This document shows, one piece after another, positions 1-8,029 of a stretch of DNA of 64,000 bases. The DNA is taken from positions 4,040,001 to 4,104,000 of the forward strand of contig NZ_HG916852.1 in the NCBI RefSeq assembly GCF_000577275.2, in the 5' to 3' direction. The stretch is from Rhizobium favelukesii (lineage in GTDB: Bacteria > Pseudomonadota > Alphaproteobacteria > Rhizobiales > Rhizobiaceae). The position numbers and the translations under genes are program-made. Under the pieces are notes generated by a model. That model was not told where the DNA came from and made no database searches. It saw nothing but the letters and a program-made list of their open reading frames with translations. Every line of letters starts with the position of its first letter. The stretch's first letter is position 1.

Positions 1-1310
1 TGAACGATGAAAGCCGGCTCGAGGACGCGCATCACAAAGGGCAGGGACATCAACGCGTTGATCGCGACAATCAGCAGCGGAGCGAACACGCTCACGTCGC
101 CGAAATTTGTCAGTGCAAGAAACCATCCCGTCGCAAGGACGATCGGCGGCACCAGCAACACCAGCGACGACGCGCCACCCGTGGCAGCAAAAAATGCTCT
201 CGCGCCGGGGGCCGCTGAACCTCGGAGAAGTACTGCGCGGCGCGCGCTCACCAGTGTCATCGAGATCAGCAAAGCGAGAACCGCTGCGGAGATCGAAATG
301 GCAAGGCTGGTCGCAGCCGACTGCCAGAAAATGCGTTCGCTCAGGAGCTTCATCAGATCGGACCGAAGTCCCGCCAGGACGACGGACATCAATGGTAGCC
401 CCAGAAACAGCGCGGCGAGCATCACGACGCTGCCATCTGCAAGCCGCGCTGTCAGCAGTTGGCCATCCGGACGCCTGACGGCCTTACCTGCCGTCATACC
501 TTCGTCCTCCGGAGCGGGAAGAAGCGACAGGCCGCCAAGAATTACAGCGGTCAGGACGATCTGGAGCAGGGAGAGAGCGACGGCCCTGCCCGGGTCGAAA
601 TCAAAGCGAAGCGATTGATAGATGGCAACCTCGACCGTCGTTGCCGCAGGCCCGCCACCCAATGTCAGCACGAGCGTGAAGCTCGTGGCGCACAGCATGA
701 AGATCAGGCCCGCGATACCAGGAATGACCGAGCGCAGAACCGGCCATTCGATGAAGCGGAAAATCGAACCGGGCCGCATGCCGAGACCACTCGCCATCAG
801 CCAATATTCCGCTGGCACACGCTCCAGCGCCGCCAGCATCAAGCGGCACGCAAGCGGCATGTTAAAGAACACATGCGCCAGCAAGATCCCGGAAAGCCCG
901 TAGATGCTGATCGGTTCCGCCATGCCGAGCTCGAGCAACAACGAGTTCAGTATCCCCAGCCGCCCCCAGATTCCGATCAATCCGAGCGCTCCGATCAGAA
1001 CAGGAAGCCCCATCGGCACAGCCATGAGGCGAATGATCCAAATACGGCCGGGGAAATGCCGCTGACGTGCTAGGGCCTGTGCGACTGGAATGGCAAAAAC
1101 GACGGACAGGAGTGTCGAAAGCAGAGCCTGCAGCAAGGTGAACCGCAGGACCCGCAAAATGTAGGGTTCGAACACCGCCGTCAGAATGGACGAAGTTCCG
1201 CTCGAAAGAAGCAAGGCAAAGGTTGCAAGGCCCACGAAACCGGCGATGCCGACGAGGCTCACGGCCCCGCCCAGTATCACCTGCCGTATCTCAGCCTTTG
1301 TCAAAAGCAT
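1..1310 (-). CDS. thiP: Thiamine/TPP ABC transporter permease ThiP (3' end missing)
   Basis: Inner-membrane permease of the ThiBPQ importer for thiamine and its phosphates. The reading frame runs leftward out of the window: about 436 residues are present of a family length near 530, so the C-terminus is missing. It shows repeated hydrophobic segments and a binding-protein-dependent permease loop in each half. An inner hydrophilic stretch near residue 270 separates the two permease-like halves, which is the duplicated layout typical of ThiP. The start ATG at 1310 overlaps the thiB stop codon (TGATG), indicating translational coupling. Expression should fall under the TPP riboswitch upstream of thiB. 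The ATPase gene thiQ is expected beyond the left edge. Confidence 0.93.
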   Translation of the reverse strand, partial: MLLTKAEIRQVILGGAVSLVGIAGFVGLATFALLLSSGTSSILTAVFEPYILRVLRFTLLQALLSTLLSVVFAIPVAQALARQRHFPGRIWIIRLMAVPMGLPVLIGALGLIGIWGRLGILNSLLLELGMAEPISIYGLSGILLAHVFFNMPLACRLMLAALERVPAEYWLMASGLGMRPGSIFRFIEWPVLRSVIPGIAGLIFMLCATSFTLVLTLGGGPAATTVEVAIYQSLRFDFDPGRAVALSLLQIVLTAVILGGLSLLPAPEDEGMTAGKAVRRPDGQLLTARLADGSVVMLAALFLGLPLMSVVLAGLRSDLMKLLSERIFWQSAATSLAISISAAVLALLISMTLVSARRAVLLRGSAAPGARAFFAATGGASSLVLLVPPIVLATGWFLALTNFGDVSVFAPLLIVAINALMSLPFVMRVLEPAFIV

Positions 1311-2338
1311 CAGTTCATGCTCATGGCGGCCAACCACTCGTCGATCCAGGCCTTGCGGTTCTCGGCGACTTCATCCGAGCTCATCAAGAAGGTCTTTGAG
1401 GGGCTCACAAGCTTGCCGAATGCGTCGGGCAGCGGTTGCGATGTCGCCGAAACCGGCATCATCCAGTTGTTGGTCGGGATGGTATCCTGGAAGCCCGGCG
1501 TCACCATGAATTTCAGGAAATCGCGCGCAAGCTCCTTGTCGTGCGCATTCTTCAGCAGGCCGGCCACTTCGATCTGTATGTAATGGCCCTCTGAAAATGC
1601 CGCAGCCTGATAGCGGTCCGTATTTTCCGTGACCATATGGTAGGCGGGCGAGGTCGTGTAGGAGAGCACCATGGGTGCCTCGCCCTTGGTGAACAGCCCA
1701 TAGGCCTCAGACCAGCCGGGAGTTACCGTCAGCACGCGCTTCTTGAGTTTTGCCCAAGCTTCGGGCGACTTGTCGCCATAAACAGACTTTACCCACAGCA
1801 AGAGCCCGAGCCCGGGCGTCGAGGTGCGCGGATCCTCTATGACTATCTTCTGCGAAGGGTCGCCTTCGACCAGCTCCTTCATGCTTTGCGGTGGGTTCTT
1901 GATTGTCTGCGTGTCGTAGACGACGGCGAAGTGGCCATAATCATAAGGCACGAACACGTCGTCCCTGTAGTCGCCCGGCACCTCAAGCGCGGTGACATCG
2001 ACACCACTTGCCTCGAACAGGCCGGTTGCTTTCGCTTCCGTAGTCAGGTTCGTGTCCAGGCCGAGCACGACGTCTGCCTTCGTAGTGGCGCCTTCGAGCT
2101 TGAGACGCGACAACAGCGCCACGCCATCGGCCACGCTGACGAAATTGACGCTGCAGCCGCAGGTCTTCTCGAATGCTTCCTTGACCTTCGGCCCCGGTCC
2201 CCATTCGGATGTGAAGCTCTCGTAGGTGTAGACGGTGAGTGTCTTGTCCGCTGCCTGCGCGCTTACGCCGGCAAGGCCGACAGACGCGACAAAGGCCGCA
2301 GCAAGCAGCGAACGGCTCGTCAATATGTGTTCGAACAT
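1310..2338 (-). CDS. thiB: Thiamine/TPP-binding periplasmic protein ThiB
   Basis: Periplasmic solute receptor of the thiamine ABC importer. The 342-residue product starts with a signal peptide (hydrophobic residues about 10-25, likely cleavage after AQA near residue 29). The mature part begins [18 protein letters not shown], the normal N-terminus of the ThiB/iron-type extracellular solute-binding fold. A GGAGAGG Shine-Dalgarno lies just upstream of the ATG at 2338. The gene leads the thiB-thiP operon and is preceded by a TPP riboswitch, so uptake is repressed when TPP is plentiful. Confidence 0.95.
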   Translation of the reverse strand: MFEHILTSRSLLAAAFVASVGLAGVSAQAADKTLTVYTYESFTSEWGPGPKVKEAFEKTCGCSVNFVSVADGVALLSRLKLEGATTKADVVLGLDTNLTTEAKATGLFEASGVDVTALEVPGDYRDDVFVPYDYGHFAVVYDTQTIKNPPQSMKELVEGDPSQKIVIEDPRTSTPGLGLLLWVKSVYGDKSPEAWAKLKKRVLTVTPGWSEAYGLFTKGEAPMVLSYTTSPAYHMVTENTDRYQAAAFSEGHYIQIEVAGLLKNAHDKELARDFLKFMVTPGFQDTIPTNNWMMPVSATSQPLPDAFGKLVSPSKTFLMSSDEVAENRKAWIDEWLAAMSMN

Positions 2339-2393
2339 GGCACCTCTCCTCTGGTTTGCTTGAAGGGGAAAAGGGCGGTGCCAGATGTCACGC

Positions 2394-2489
2394 GTCTAAT
2401 CCCTCCGCCGGTGTTAGCCGGATCAGGTTCCGCGGGTTGGCTTTCAGCCTCTCAGCCGCGCACCGAATGGCACGAGGCACCCCGTTAGA
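2394..2489 (-). promoter_or_regulatory. TPP riboswitch (THI element)
   Basis: Read on the minus strand, this leader contains the conserved TPP aptamer blocks in order: GGGGTGCC, CTGAGA, ACCC followed by GAACCTGATC, and GGCGGAGGGA. They enclose the expected P3 and P4/P5 arms. It lies about 55 bases upstream of the thiB start codon, so it should reduce thiB-thiP expression when TPP binds. No long T-tract terminator is evident between aptamer and gene. Control by hiding the ribosome binding site is therefore more likely than attenuation, though this last point is inference. Confidence 0.95.
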
Positions 2490-2554
2490 GCGTTTGAAGA
2501 TGTATCGCCACGCTTGGTCTCTTGCAAGTGGCGGCCTCAGTCCGCCACCGGCAT

Positions 2555-4087
2555 TTACTCCGCTGCCTCGGCACTGGCAGCCGGCCGTACCTCGGCCACG
2601 CGAGGCAACTGCGTCGGCTTCAGCATCAAGGCGGCACAAAGGCCGATGAGAGCGATCGCGCAGGAAGCCATGAAAAGCGGAATGAAGGCATTGGCATAGG
2701 CTTCGGCCACAGCCTGACGCGCAACCTCCGGCAAAGCTGCCAGCATCTTCGGCGTCAGCTGCTCGATATCGGTCACGCCGGGAATGGAAAGTCCCGTCTT
2801 GCCGAGCTGTGAGCCAACGATCGCGCCATAAATGGAGATGGCGATCGATGCGCCGCCCATGCGCGAGAGCGTTACCGACCCGGTCGCCGCGCCGACGTCG
2901 CGAGCGGGCGCCGCATTCTGAACGCCAACGACGGGCACCTGTTGTGCGAGGCCCACACCAAAGCCGTGCAGCGCCATCACCGCCCCGATAAGCAAGACCG
3001 GCGTTCCTGCATGAACCTGAGTGAGCAGCACGAATGCGATGGCACTGCAGGTCAAGCTTGCTATTGCAAACGGCTTGTAGCGCCCGGTGATGGAGATGAT
3101 GCGCCCGGCCGAGAGCGACCCGCAAACGATGCCGCCGGTCAGGAGAATAAAGAACGCTCCGGCTGCCGACGGTGAAAGGCCGGTCGTCGTCTGCAGGAAC
3201 AGCGCAAAATAATTGACCATGCCAATGCCGATCGCGCCGCTCATGATCGACATCACAAGCAACAGGCTGAACGTGGAATTGCGGAACAGCGACAGAGGAA
3301 CAATCGGTTCGGCGGCGCGACGCTCGACGAAAACCCATCCGATTACTGCAGCGACGCCGAGCACCACCATGGCGAGGTTCTGCGGTGCCACCAGCGAACC
3401 GAAGAGCTGAGCGCCATCGGCGGCCAGCACGATGCTTGCGGTCGTCAAGGCGAGCAGCAGAGCGCCGGCATAATCGATCCTCGGACGACGATTCGGCTTT
3501 CGGTAAGGCAGCATCACAGCCAGACCGACAAGGACAACAAAACCGATCGGAACGTTGACGAGGAAGATCGAGCGCCAACCGAAGAGATCGCTCATCGCAC
3601 CACCGAGCACCGGTCCGATAGCGCCGGACGCCATCAACACAAGGCTCGAATAGCTCTGGTAACGCGCGCGTTCGCGGGGCTCAAACAAATCTGCGTTGAC
3701 CGCAAAGATCGATACCATGATCCCACCCCCGCCAAGCCCCTGCAGCACGCGGGCCGCAATCAGCGTGTTCATGGATATAGCCAGTCCGCAGACGGCGGAG
3801 CCGACCGTGAAGATCATGATCGCGGCCATCATCACATACTTGCGGCCGAAGAGATCACCAAGCTTGCCGTAAAGCGGCATCACTGCGCTCACAGCGAGAA
3901 GATAGGCCGAGCCGATCCAGCCAAACCGCTCGAGATGACCGAACTCGCCGACGATCGTCGGCAGGGCCGTTGCAACGATCTGGTTGTCGAGCGTCGCCAT
4001 GAACATGGCTGCCATCAGGAAAAGGAAGAGGATGAACCGCCGACGATGATCTGTCACAAGCGGCGCCGCGGCAATTTGAGTGTTCAT
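2555..4087 (-). CDS. MFS multidrug efflux transporter, DHA2 (EmrB/QacA) type
   Basis: Drug:proton antiporter of the 14-helix DHA2 group, about 510 residues. The MFS motif A sequence YGKLGDLFGRKY follows helix 2, there is a motif-C-like GAIGPVLGG segment, and hydrophobic segments continue to the C-terminus. The ATG at 4087 (MNTQIAAAPL) is chosen because the first helix follows it at the usual distance and a GGAA lies upstream; an earlier in-frame ATG at 4123 is possible. It is divergent from a MarR-type regulator, with about 120 bases and dyad symmetry between them, which suggests local repression relieved by a substrate. The substrate cannot be read from sequence. Confidence 0.88.
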   Translation of the reverse strand: MNTQIAAAPLVTDHRRRFILFLFLMAAMFMATLDNQIVATALPTIVGEFGHLERFGWIGSAYLLAVSAVMPLYGKLGDLFGRKYVMMAAIMIFTVGSAVCGLAISMNTLIAARVLQGLGGGGIMVSIFAVNADLFEPRERARYQSYSSLVLMASGAIGPVLGGAMSDLFGWRSIFLVNVPIGFVVLVGLAVMLPYRKPNRRPRIDYAGALLLALTTASIVLAADGAQLFGSLVAPQNLAMVVLGVAAVIGWVFVERRAAEPIVPLSLFRNSTFSLLLVMSIMSGAIGIGMVNYFALFLQTTTGLSPSAAGAFFILLTGGIVCGSLSAGRIISITGRYKPFAIASLTCSAIAFVLLTQVHAGTPVLLIGAVMALHGFGVGLAQQVPVVGVQNAAPARDVGAATGSVTLSRMGGASIAISIYGAIVGSQLGKTGLSIPGVTDIEQLTPKMLAALPEVARQAVAEAYANAFIPLFMASCAIALIGLCAALMLKPTQLPRVAEVRPAASAEAAE

Positions 4088-4124
4088 GAAGCGTCGTTCC
4101 GAATGGATGTTGAGACAACTCATG

Positions 4125-4199
4125 TGCTATTAGCATATATTTGTCAATGTCACTTGATTGACCTCGGCATATTCTCAATCGACATATGACATGCTATAT
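4125..4199. promoter_or_regulatory. Candidate MarR operator between the MFS pump and marR genes
   Basis: The divergent intergenic region holds a perfect 11-base palindrome TGCTATTAGCA (4125-4135). A partly matching inverted half-site, ATGCTATAT, sits at 4191-4199. The arms TAGCATATATTTGTCAATG (4131-4149) and, on the other strand, TAGCATGTCATATGTCGATTG-like sequence (4196 downward) resemble one another. MarR proteins typically bind AT-rich dyads of this size, so this is a plausible autoregulatory operator. The assignment is inferred from position and symmetry. Confidence 0.45.
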
Positions 4200-4206
4200 T
4201 TCCGGA

Positions 4207-4737
4207 ATGAACGAGAGCTTGATAAACCTCACCAACACGGACCCCGCCACCAACGAACCGGGCATTCTGCGCATCGGTCAAAGCATGACACGCATGCGCC
4301 TCATGACCGGGCGCCGACTGATCGGGCGGCTCGCCATCCAGAGTGTGGCTCCCGGTCTTGAGCTATCGCACCTTGACGTACTGGACGCTGTGCGGCGCGC
4401 TCAGGAGACCGGTGAAGTAACAGTCGGGACGATCGCCGAGATGATGCGGATCGATCCGTCGCGCGCAAGCCGCATCGTCGCGGATATGGTCGGACGCAAT
4501 ATTCTGCGGCGAAAGGCATCACAGACCGACGCGCGACGGATCATTGTGGTGATGACCCCACTCGGACAGAGGCTGTTGTCGGAGATACGCGCGCAGAAGC
4601 TCACGTTCGTTTCCGAAGTGGTCAAAGACTGGAAACCGGAAGAGATCGAGGCGTTCGGGGAGCTGTTCGAGAAGTTCATTTCCGGCTACGAGGACGTTTT
4701 TCAAGCGCGCATCAAGGATATCGTCGACGAAGCCTGA
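4207..4737 (+). CDS. MarR-family transcriptional regulator
   Basis: Dimeric winged-helix regulator of about 176 residues. The winged-helix region spans roughly residues 45-125, with EMMRIDPSRASRIVADMVGRNILRRKAS forming the recognition helix and wing, and helical dimerisation segments on both sides. It is divergent from the EmrB-type pump gene, the standard arrangement for a local repressor of efflux. The start could be the ATG at 4207 or an in-frame ATG at 4186. The first is preferred because the second would put the candidate operator inside the coding sequence. The ligand is unknown. Confidence 0.9.
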   Translation: MNESLINLTNTDPATNEPGILRIGQSMTRMRLMTGRRLIGRLAIQSVAPGLELSHLDVLDAVRRAQETGEVTVGTIAEMMRIDPSRASRIVADMVGRNILRRKASQTDARRIIVVMTPLGQRLLSEIRAQKLTFVSEVVKDWKPEEIEAFGELFEKFISGYEDVFQARIKDIVDEA

Positions 4738-4779
4738 ACGGCGGCCCTTTCCCTTCCCCCCCGCTTTGCGCTATGGGCA

Positions 4780-5436
4780 ATGCGCATGAGCCAATCCACC
4801 TACACCATTCTGCTTGGCGGCGAGTTGCAGGTAACCGATCGTCTGCGCGACGCCATCTCGGACAGCCGTTTCATTGCGGCCGACGGGGGAATGCGTCATG
4901 CGGCTGCGCTCGGCGTCGTTCCGGAGCTCTGGGTCGGTGATTTCGACTCGACGCCGGTTGATCTTGCGGGCGCCTTTCCGGCTGTGCCGAGACAACCCTA
5001 CCCCGCAGCAAAGGCTTCCACCGATGGTGAGATCGCCGTCTCCGAAGCGATCGCACGTGGGGCGAAACGACTTATTTTGGCAGGCGCCCTCGCGGGTGAG
5101 CGTTCCGACCATGCCATCCAGCACCTGCTCTATGCCGTCAGTCTTGCAGAACAGGGCTATGACATGCTTCTGACGTCGGGCCGGGAGGAGGCTGTGCCAC
5201 TGGTTGCCGGTGCAATCGAGTTGGACCTGCCCCCTGACAGTCTCTTTTCGGTTCCCGGTTTCAGCGAACTTCGCGGCCTGACGATCGAGAACGCGCGCTA
5301 CCCGCTGGCCGATTTCCATTTGCCCTTCGGCTCGTCGCGCACCATTTCCAATGTCGCGAAGGGCAAGGTGCGCTTTTCGCTCGAGAGCGGTCGGGCCATT
5401 GTGCTCGCCCGCCCCTATGACCTTTCCGGAGTCTGA
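4780..5436 (+). CDS. thiN: Thiamine diphosphokinase
   Basis: Transfers pyrophosphate from ATP to thiamine to give TPP. The 218-residue product has the TPK catalytic-domain motifs in order: FIAADGGMRHA, WVGDFDST, KASTDGEIAV (equivalent to the usual K-D-x-T-D-x-E), and a GALAGERSDH segment for the GG(R)xDH motif. The C-terminal half has the beta-rich thiamine-binding region. An internal ATG two codons later could also serve as start. The gene ends three bases before the ABC-F gene, so the two are probably co-transcribed. It lies close to the thiamine uptake genes but on the other strand. Confidence 0.92.
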   Translation: MRMSQSTYTILLGGELQVTDRLRDAISDSRFIAADGGMRHAAALGVVPELWVGDFDSTPVDLAGAFPAVPRQPYPAAKASTDGEIAVSEAIARGAKRLILAGALAGERSDHAIQHLLYAVSLAEQGYDMLLTSGREEAVPLVAGAIELDLPPDSLFSVPGFSELRGLTIENARYPLADFHLPFGSSRTISNVAKGKVRFSLESGRAIVLARPYDLSGV

Positions 5437-5439
5437 TCT

Positions 5440-7266
5440 TTGGCGCCCCCCATTCTGAAACTCGATGACGTCTTTCTCAGCTTCGGCGGCACCCCATTGC
5501 TTGCCGGCGCCGCCCTGCAGGTGGAGCCTGGAGACAAGATCTGTCTCGTCGGCCGCAACGGCTCTGGAAAGTCGACGCTTCTCAAAATCGCCGCCGGCAT
5601 CGTCGAAGCGCAGTCGGGCGAGGTCTTCCGCCACCCGTCGTCAACGGTGCGCTACCTCGAACAGGCCCCTGATTTCGCAGGCTACAAGACCGTCCAGGCC
5701 TATGCCGAAGCGGGGCTTGGTCCTGGCGACGACCACTATCGTGTTACCTATCTCCTCTCGCACCTCGGGCTCACCGGCGACGAGGATCCCAACAACCTCT
5801 CAGGAGGCGAGGCGCGCCGCGCCGCCCTGGCACGTGTCCTGGCGCCCGAGCCCGATATCCTGCTCCTCGACGAGCCGACCAACCATCTCGACCTGCCGAC
5901 CATCGAATGGCTGGAAAGCGAACTGCAGAAGAGCCGCAGTGCGCTCGTCCTGATCTCCCACGACCGGCGCTTCCTCGAGAAGGTTTCGACGGCGACCGTC
6001 TGGCTGGACCGCGGCACCTCGCGGCGGCTCGACAAGGGCTTCGCCCATTTCGAAGCCTGGCGTGACCAGGTGCTGGAAGCGGAAGAACTTGAACAGCACA
6101 AGCTCGGCAAGGCAATCGAGCGCGAAGAGCACTGGCTGCGTTACGGTGTCACCGCACGGCGAAAGCGCAACATGCGCCGCCTCGGCGAACTGCAGACCAT
6201 GCGCACGCAATATCGCGGCCACAAAGGCCCGCAAGGGACCGTGCAGGCCACGGTTTCCGACGCGCAGGAATCCGGCAAACTCGTTATCGAGGCCGACAAG
6301 ATCACGAAGACCTTCGGGGATAGGCCCATTGTCGCACCCTTCTCCATCCGCGTGCATCGCGGGGATTGCATCGGTCTCGTCGGCCCGAACGGCGCCGGCA
6401 AGACGACGCTCCTGAAGATGCTGACCGGACAACTCGCGCCGGACAGCGGCACGATAAAACTCGGGACCAATCTGGAAATCGCGACCCTGGATCAGAAGCG
6501 CGAAGACCTCGATCCCGACGAAACGCTCGCCCACTACCTGACAGATGGCCGCGGCGAGAATCTGATTGTCAACGGTGAACAGAGGCACGTGACCGGCTAC
6601 ATGAAGGAGTTCCTGTTCCAGCCTGAACAGACGCGTACGCCGATCAGGAATCTATCCGGTGGCGAGCGCGCGCGACTGATGCTGGCGCGGATCATGTCGC
6701 GTCCGGCAAACCTATTTATCCTCGACGAGCCGACCAACGATCTAGATATCGAGACGCTGGATCTGCTGCAGGAAATCGTTGCAGGCTTCCCCGGCACCGT
6801 CATCCTCGTCAGCCACGACCGCGACTTTCTCGACCGCACGGTAACGTCGACGATCGCTCCGGCGGTCCCGGATGCGCCTGATGGACGTTGGATCGAATAT
6901 GCGGGCGGCTATTCGGACATGCTCGCGCAACGAAAGGGCATCGCCGACGAGCGAAGGAAGGCCGAGAAGGCGGCGCAACGATCGAAACCGCAGGAAGCAA
7001 CTGCCCCGGCCGAGACGGCGAAAGGAAGGGCTAAGCTGTCCTTCAAGCAGAAGTTCGCGCTCGAAAATCTCCCGAAGGAAATGGCCAAGGCCGAAGCCGA
7101 GATCGCAAAACGGGAGGAGCGGATGACGGACTCCGGCCTGTTCACCAAGGACCCCACCACATTCAACCGTCTGGCAGCGGAGATGGAGAAGCTCCGGGAC
7201 AGCCTGACGAAAATGGAAGAGGAATGGCTGGAACTCGAGATGCTGCGGGAGGAATTGGAGGGCTAA
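5440..7266 (+). CDS. ABC-F family ATPase, Uup-like
   Basis: Soluble duplicated-ATPase protein of 608 residues with no membrane segments. The first domain has Walker A GRNGSGKST (about residue 37) and signature LSGGEARR; the second has GPNGAGKTT (about residue 315) and LSGGERAR. Both Walker B stretches end in LDEPTN. The C-terminal 100 residues are charged and predicted coiled coil (KQKFALENLPKEMAKAEAEI), as in Uup. ABC-F proteins act on ribosomes, and Uup also affects DNA transactions. The start is TTG at 5440, three bases after the thiN stop and followed directly by MAPPILKLDD. Confidence 0.93.
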   Translation: MAPPILKLDDVFLSFGGTPLLAGAALQVEPGDKICLVGRNGSGKSTLLKIAAGIVEAQSGEVFRHPSSTVRYLEQAPDFAGYKTVQAYAEAGLGPGDDHYRVTYLLSHLGLTGDEDPNNLSGGEARRAALARVLAPEPDILLLDEPTNHLDLPTIEWLESELQKSRSALVLISHDRRFLEKVSTATVWLDRGTSRRLDKGFAHFEAWRDQVLEAEELEQHKLGKAIEREEHWLRYGVTARRKRNMRRLGELQTMRTQYRGHKGPQGTVQATVSDAQESGKLVIEADKITKTFGDRPIVAPFSIRVHRGDCIGLVGPNGAGKTTLLKMLTGQLAPDSGTIKLGTNLEIATLDQKREDLDPDETLAHYLTDGRGENLIVNGEQRHVTGYMKEFLFQPEQTRTPIRNLSGGERARLMLARIMSRPANLFILDEPTNDLDIETLDLLQEIVAGFPGTVILVSHDRDFLDRTVTSTIAPAVPDAPDGRWIEYAGGYSDMLAQRKGIADERRKAEKAAQRSKPQEATAPAETAKGRAKLSFKQKFALENLPKEMAKAEAEIAKREERMTDSGLFTKDPTTFNRLAAEMEKLRDSLTKMEEEWLELEMLREELEG

Positions 7267-7407
7267 GATCCTTTCGCGCCCGCTCAATCCGACCCGTCTT
7301 TGCCGCGCGAACTGGCTTTCACGTTTCATTGATTCGTCAGCGTTCGACCGGCAGGACTAAGCTGCGCCCCGTATCCGCAGCTTGCACGACGGCAAGGAAA
7401 GCAGACT

Positions 7408-8025
7408 ATGCCACACAATCTCAAAGCATCTACCGCGCTCGTCTGGGCCGCGGGTTTCCTCGTTATTACGTCGCACGGCGCGCTTGCCCAGGAAGCGCAA
7501 CGCGTGCGTGGCGCGATTGAAAGCCTGAGCGGCGACACGTTGGTGGTCAAAACACGAGAAGGCACCGAGCAAACGGTGACATTGAAGCCAGACTGGAAGG
7601 TGCGCGGCATCAAGAAGGCCGCCGTGGAAGATATCAAGCCGGGCGATTTCGTTGGGGTTGCATCACTGCCAAAAGCTGATGGCGGCGATGGCGCTCTCGA
7701 AGTGCTGATCTTTCCAGGAGCGATGAAGGGCACCGGAGAAGGCAGTCGCCCTTGGGACTTGAGGCCAAACAGCACGATGACCAACGCGACGGTCGCGAAA
7801 GCCGTCAAGGCAGTCGATGGCCACACCATCACGCTGACATATCAGGGCAAGGAAAAGACGATATCGATCGCCGACGATACACCGATCGTCACCTTCGCCC
7901 CTGCCGGAAAGGCAGACCTTGTCGCAGGAGCGCGCGTGATCGTGATGGGAGAAAGAGCTGCAGACGGCACGGTGTCCGCAGCAAACGTCACAGTCGGTAA
8001 AAACGGCGTCGTGCCGCCGATGTAA
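7408..8025 (+). CDS. Exported protein of unknown function (DUF5666-like)
   Basis: A 205-residue protein with an N-terminal signal peptide (hydrophobic residues 8-24, likely cleavage after ALA at residue 27). The mature part looks like two copies of a small beta module, one starting VRGAIESLSGDTLVVKT and one starting VAKAVKAVDGHTITLTY, each followed by an aspartate-rich turn. This resembles DUF5666-type periplasmic proteins, whose role is not established. A good AAGGA ribosome site precedes the ATG. It is convergent with the SbmA/BacA-like gene, four bases apart. Confidence 0.78.
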   Translation: MPHNLKASTALVWAAGFLVITSHGALAQEAQRVRGAIESLSGDTLVVKTREGTEQTVTLKPDWKVRGIKKAAVEDIKPGDFVGVASLPKADGGDGALEVLIFPGAMKGTGEGSRPWDLRPNSTMTNATVAKAVKAVDGHTITLTYQGKEKTISIADDTPIVTFAPAGKADLVAGARVIVMGERAADGTVSAANVTVGKNGVVPPM

Positions 8026-8029
8026 GCCG

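Noticed and set aside
2388..3578. A 396-codon minus-strand frame overlapping the MFS pump and the riboswitch.
   Set aside because: It is arginine-rich and runs through the TPP riboswitch in another frame of the transporter gene, a composition artefact.
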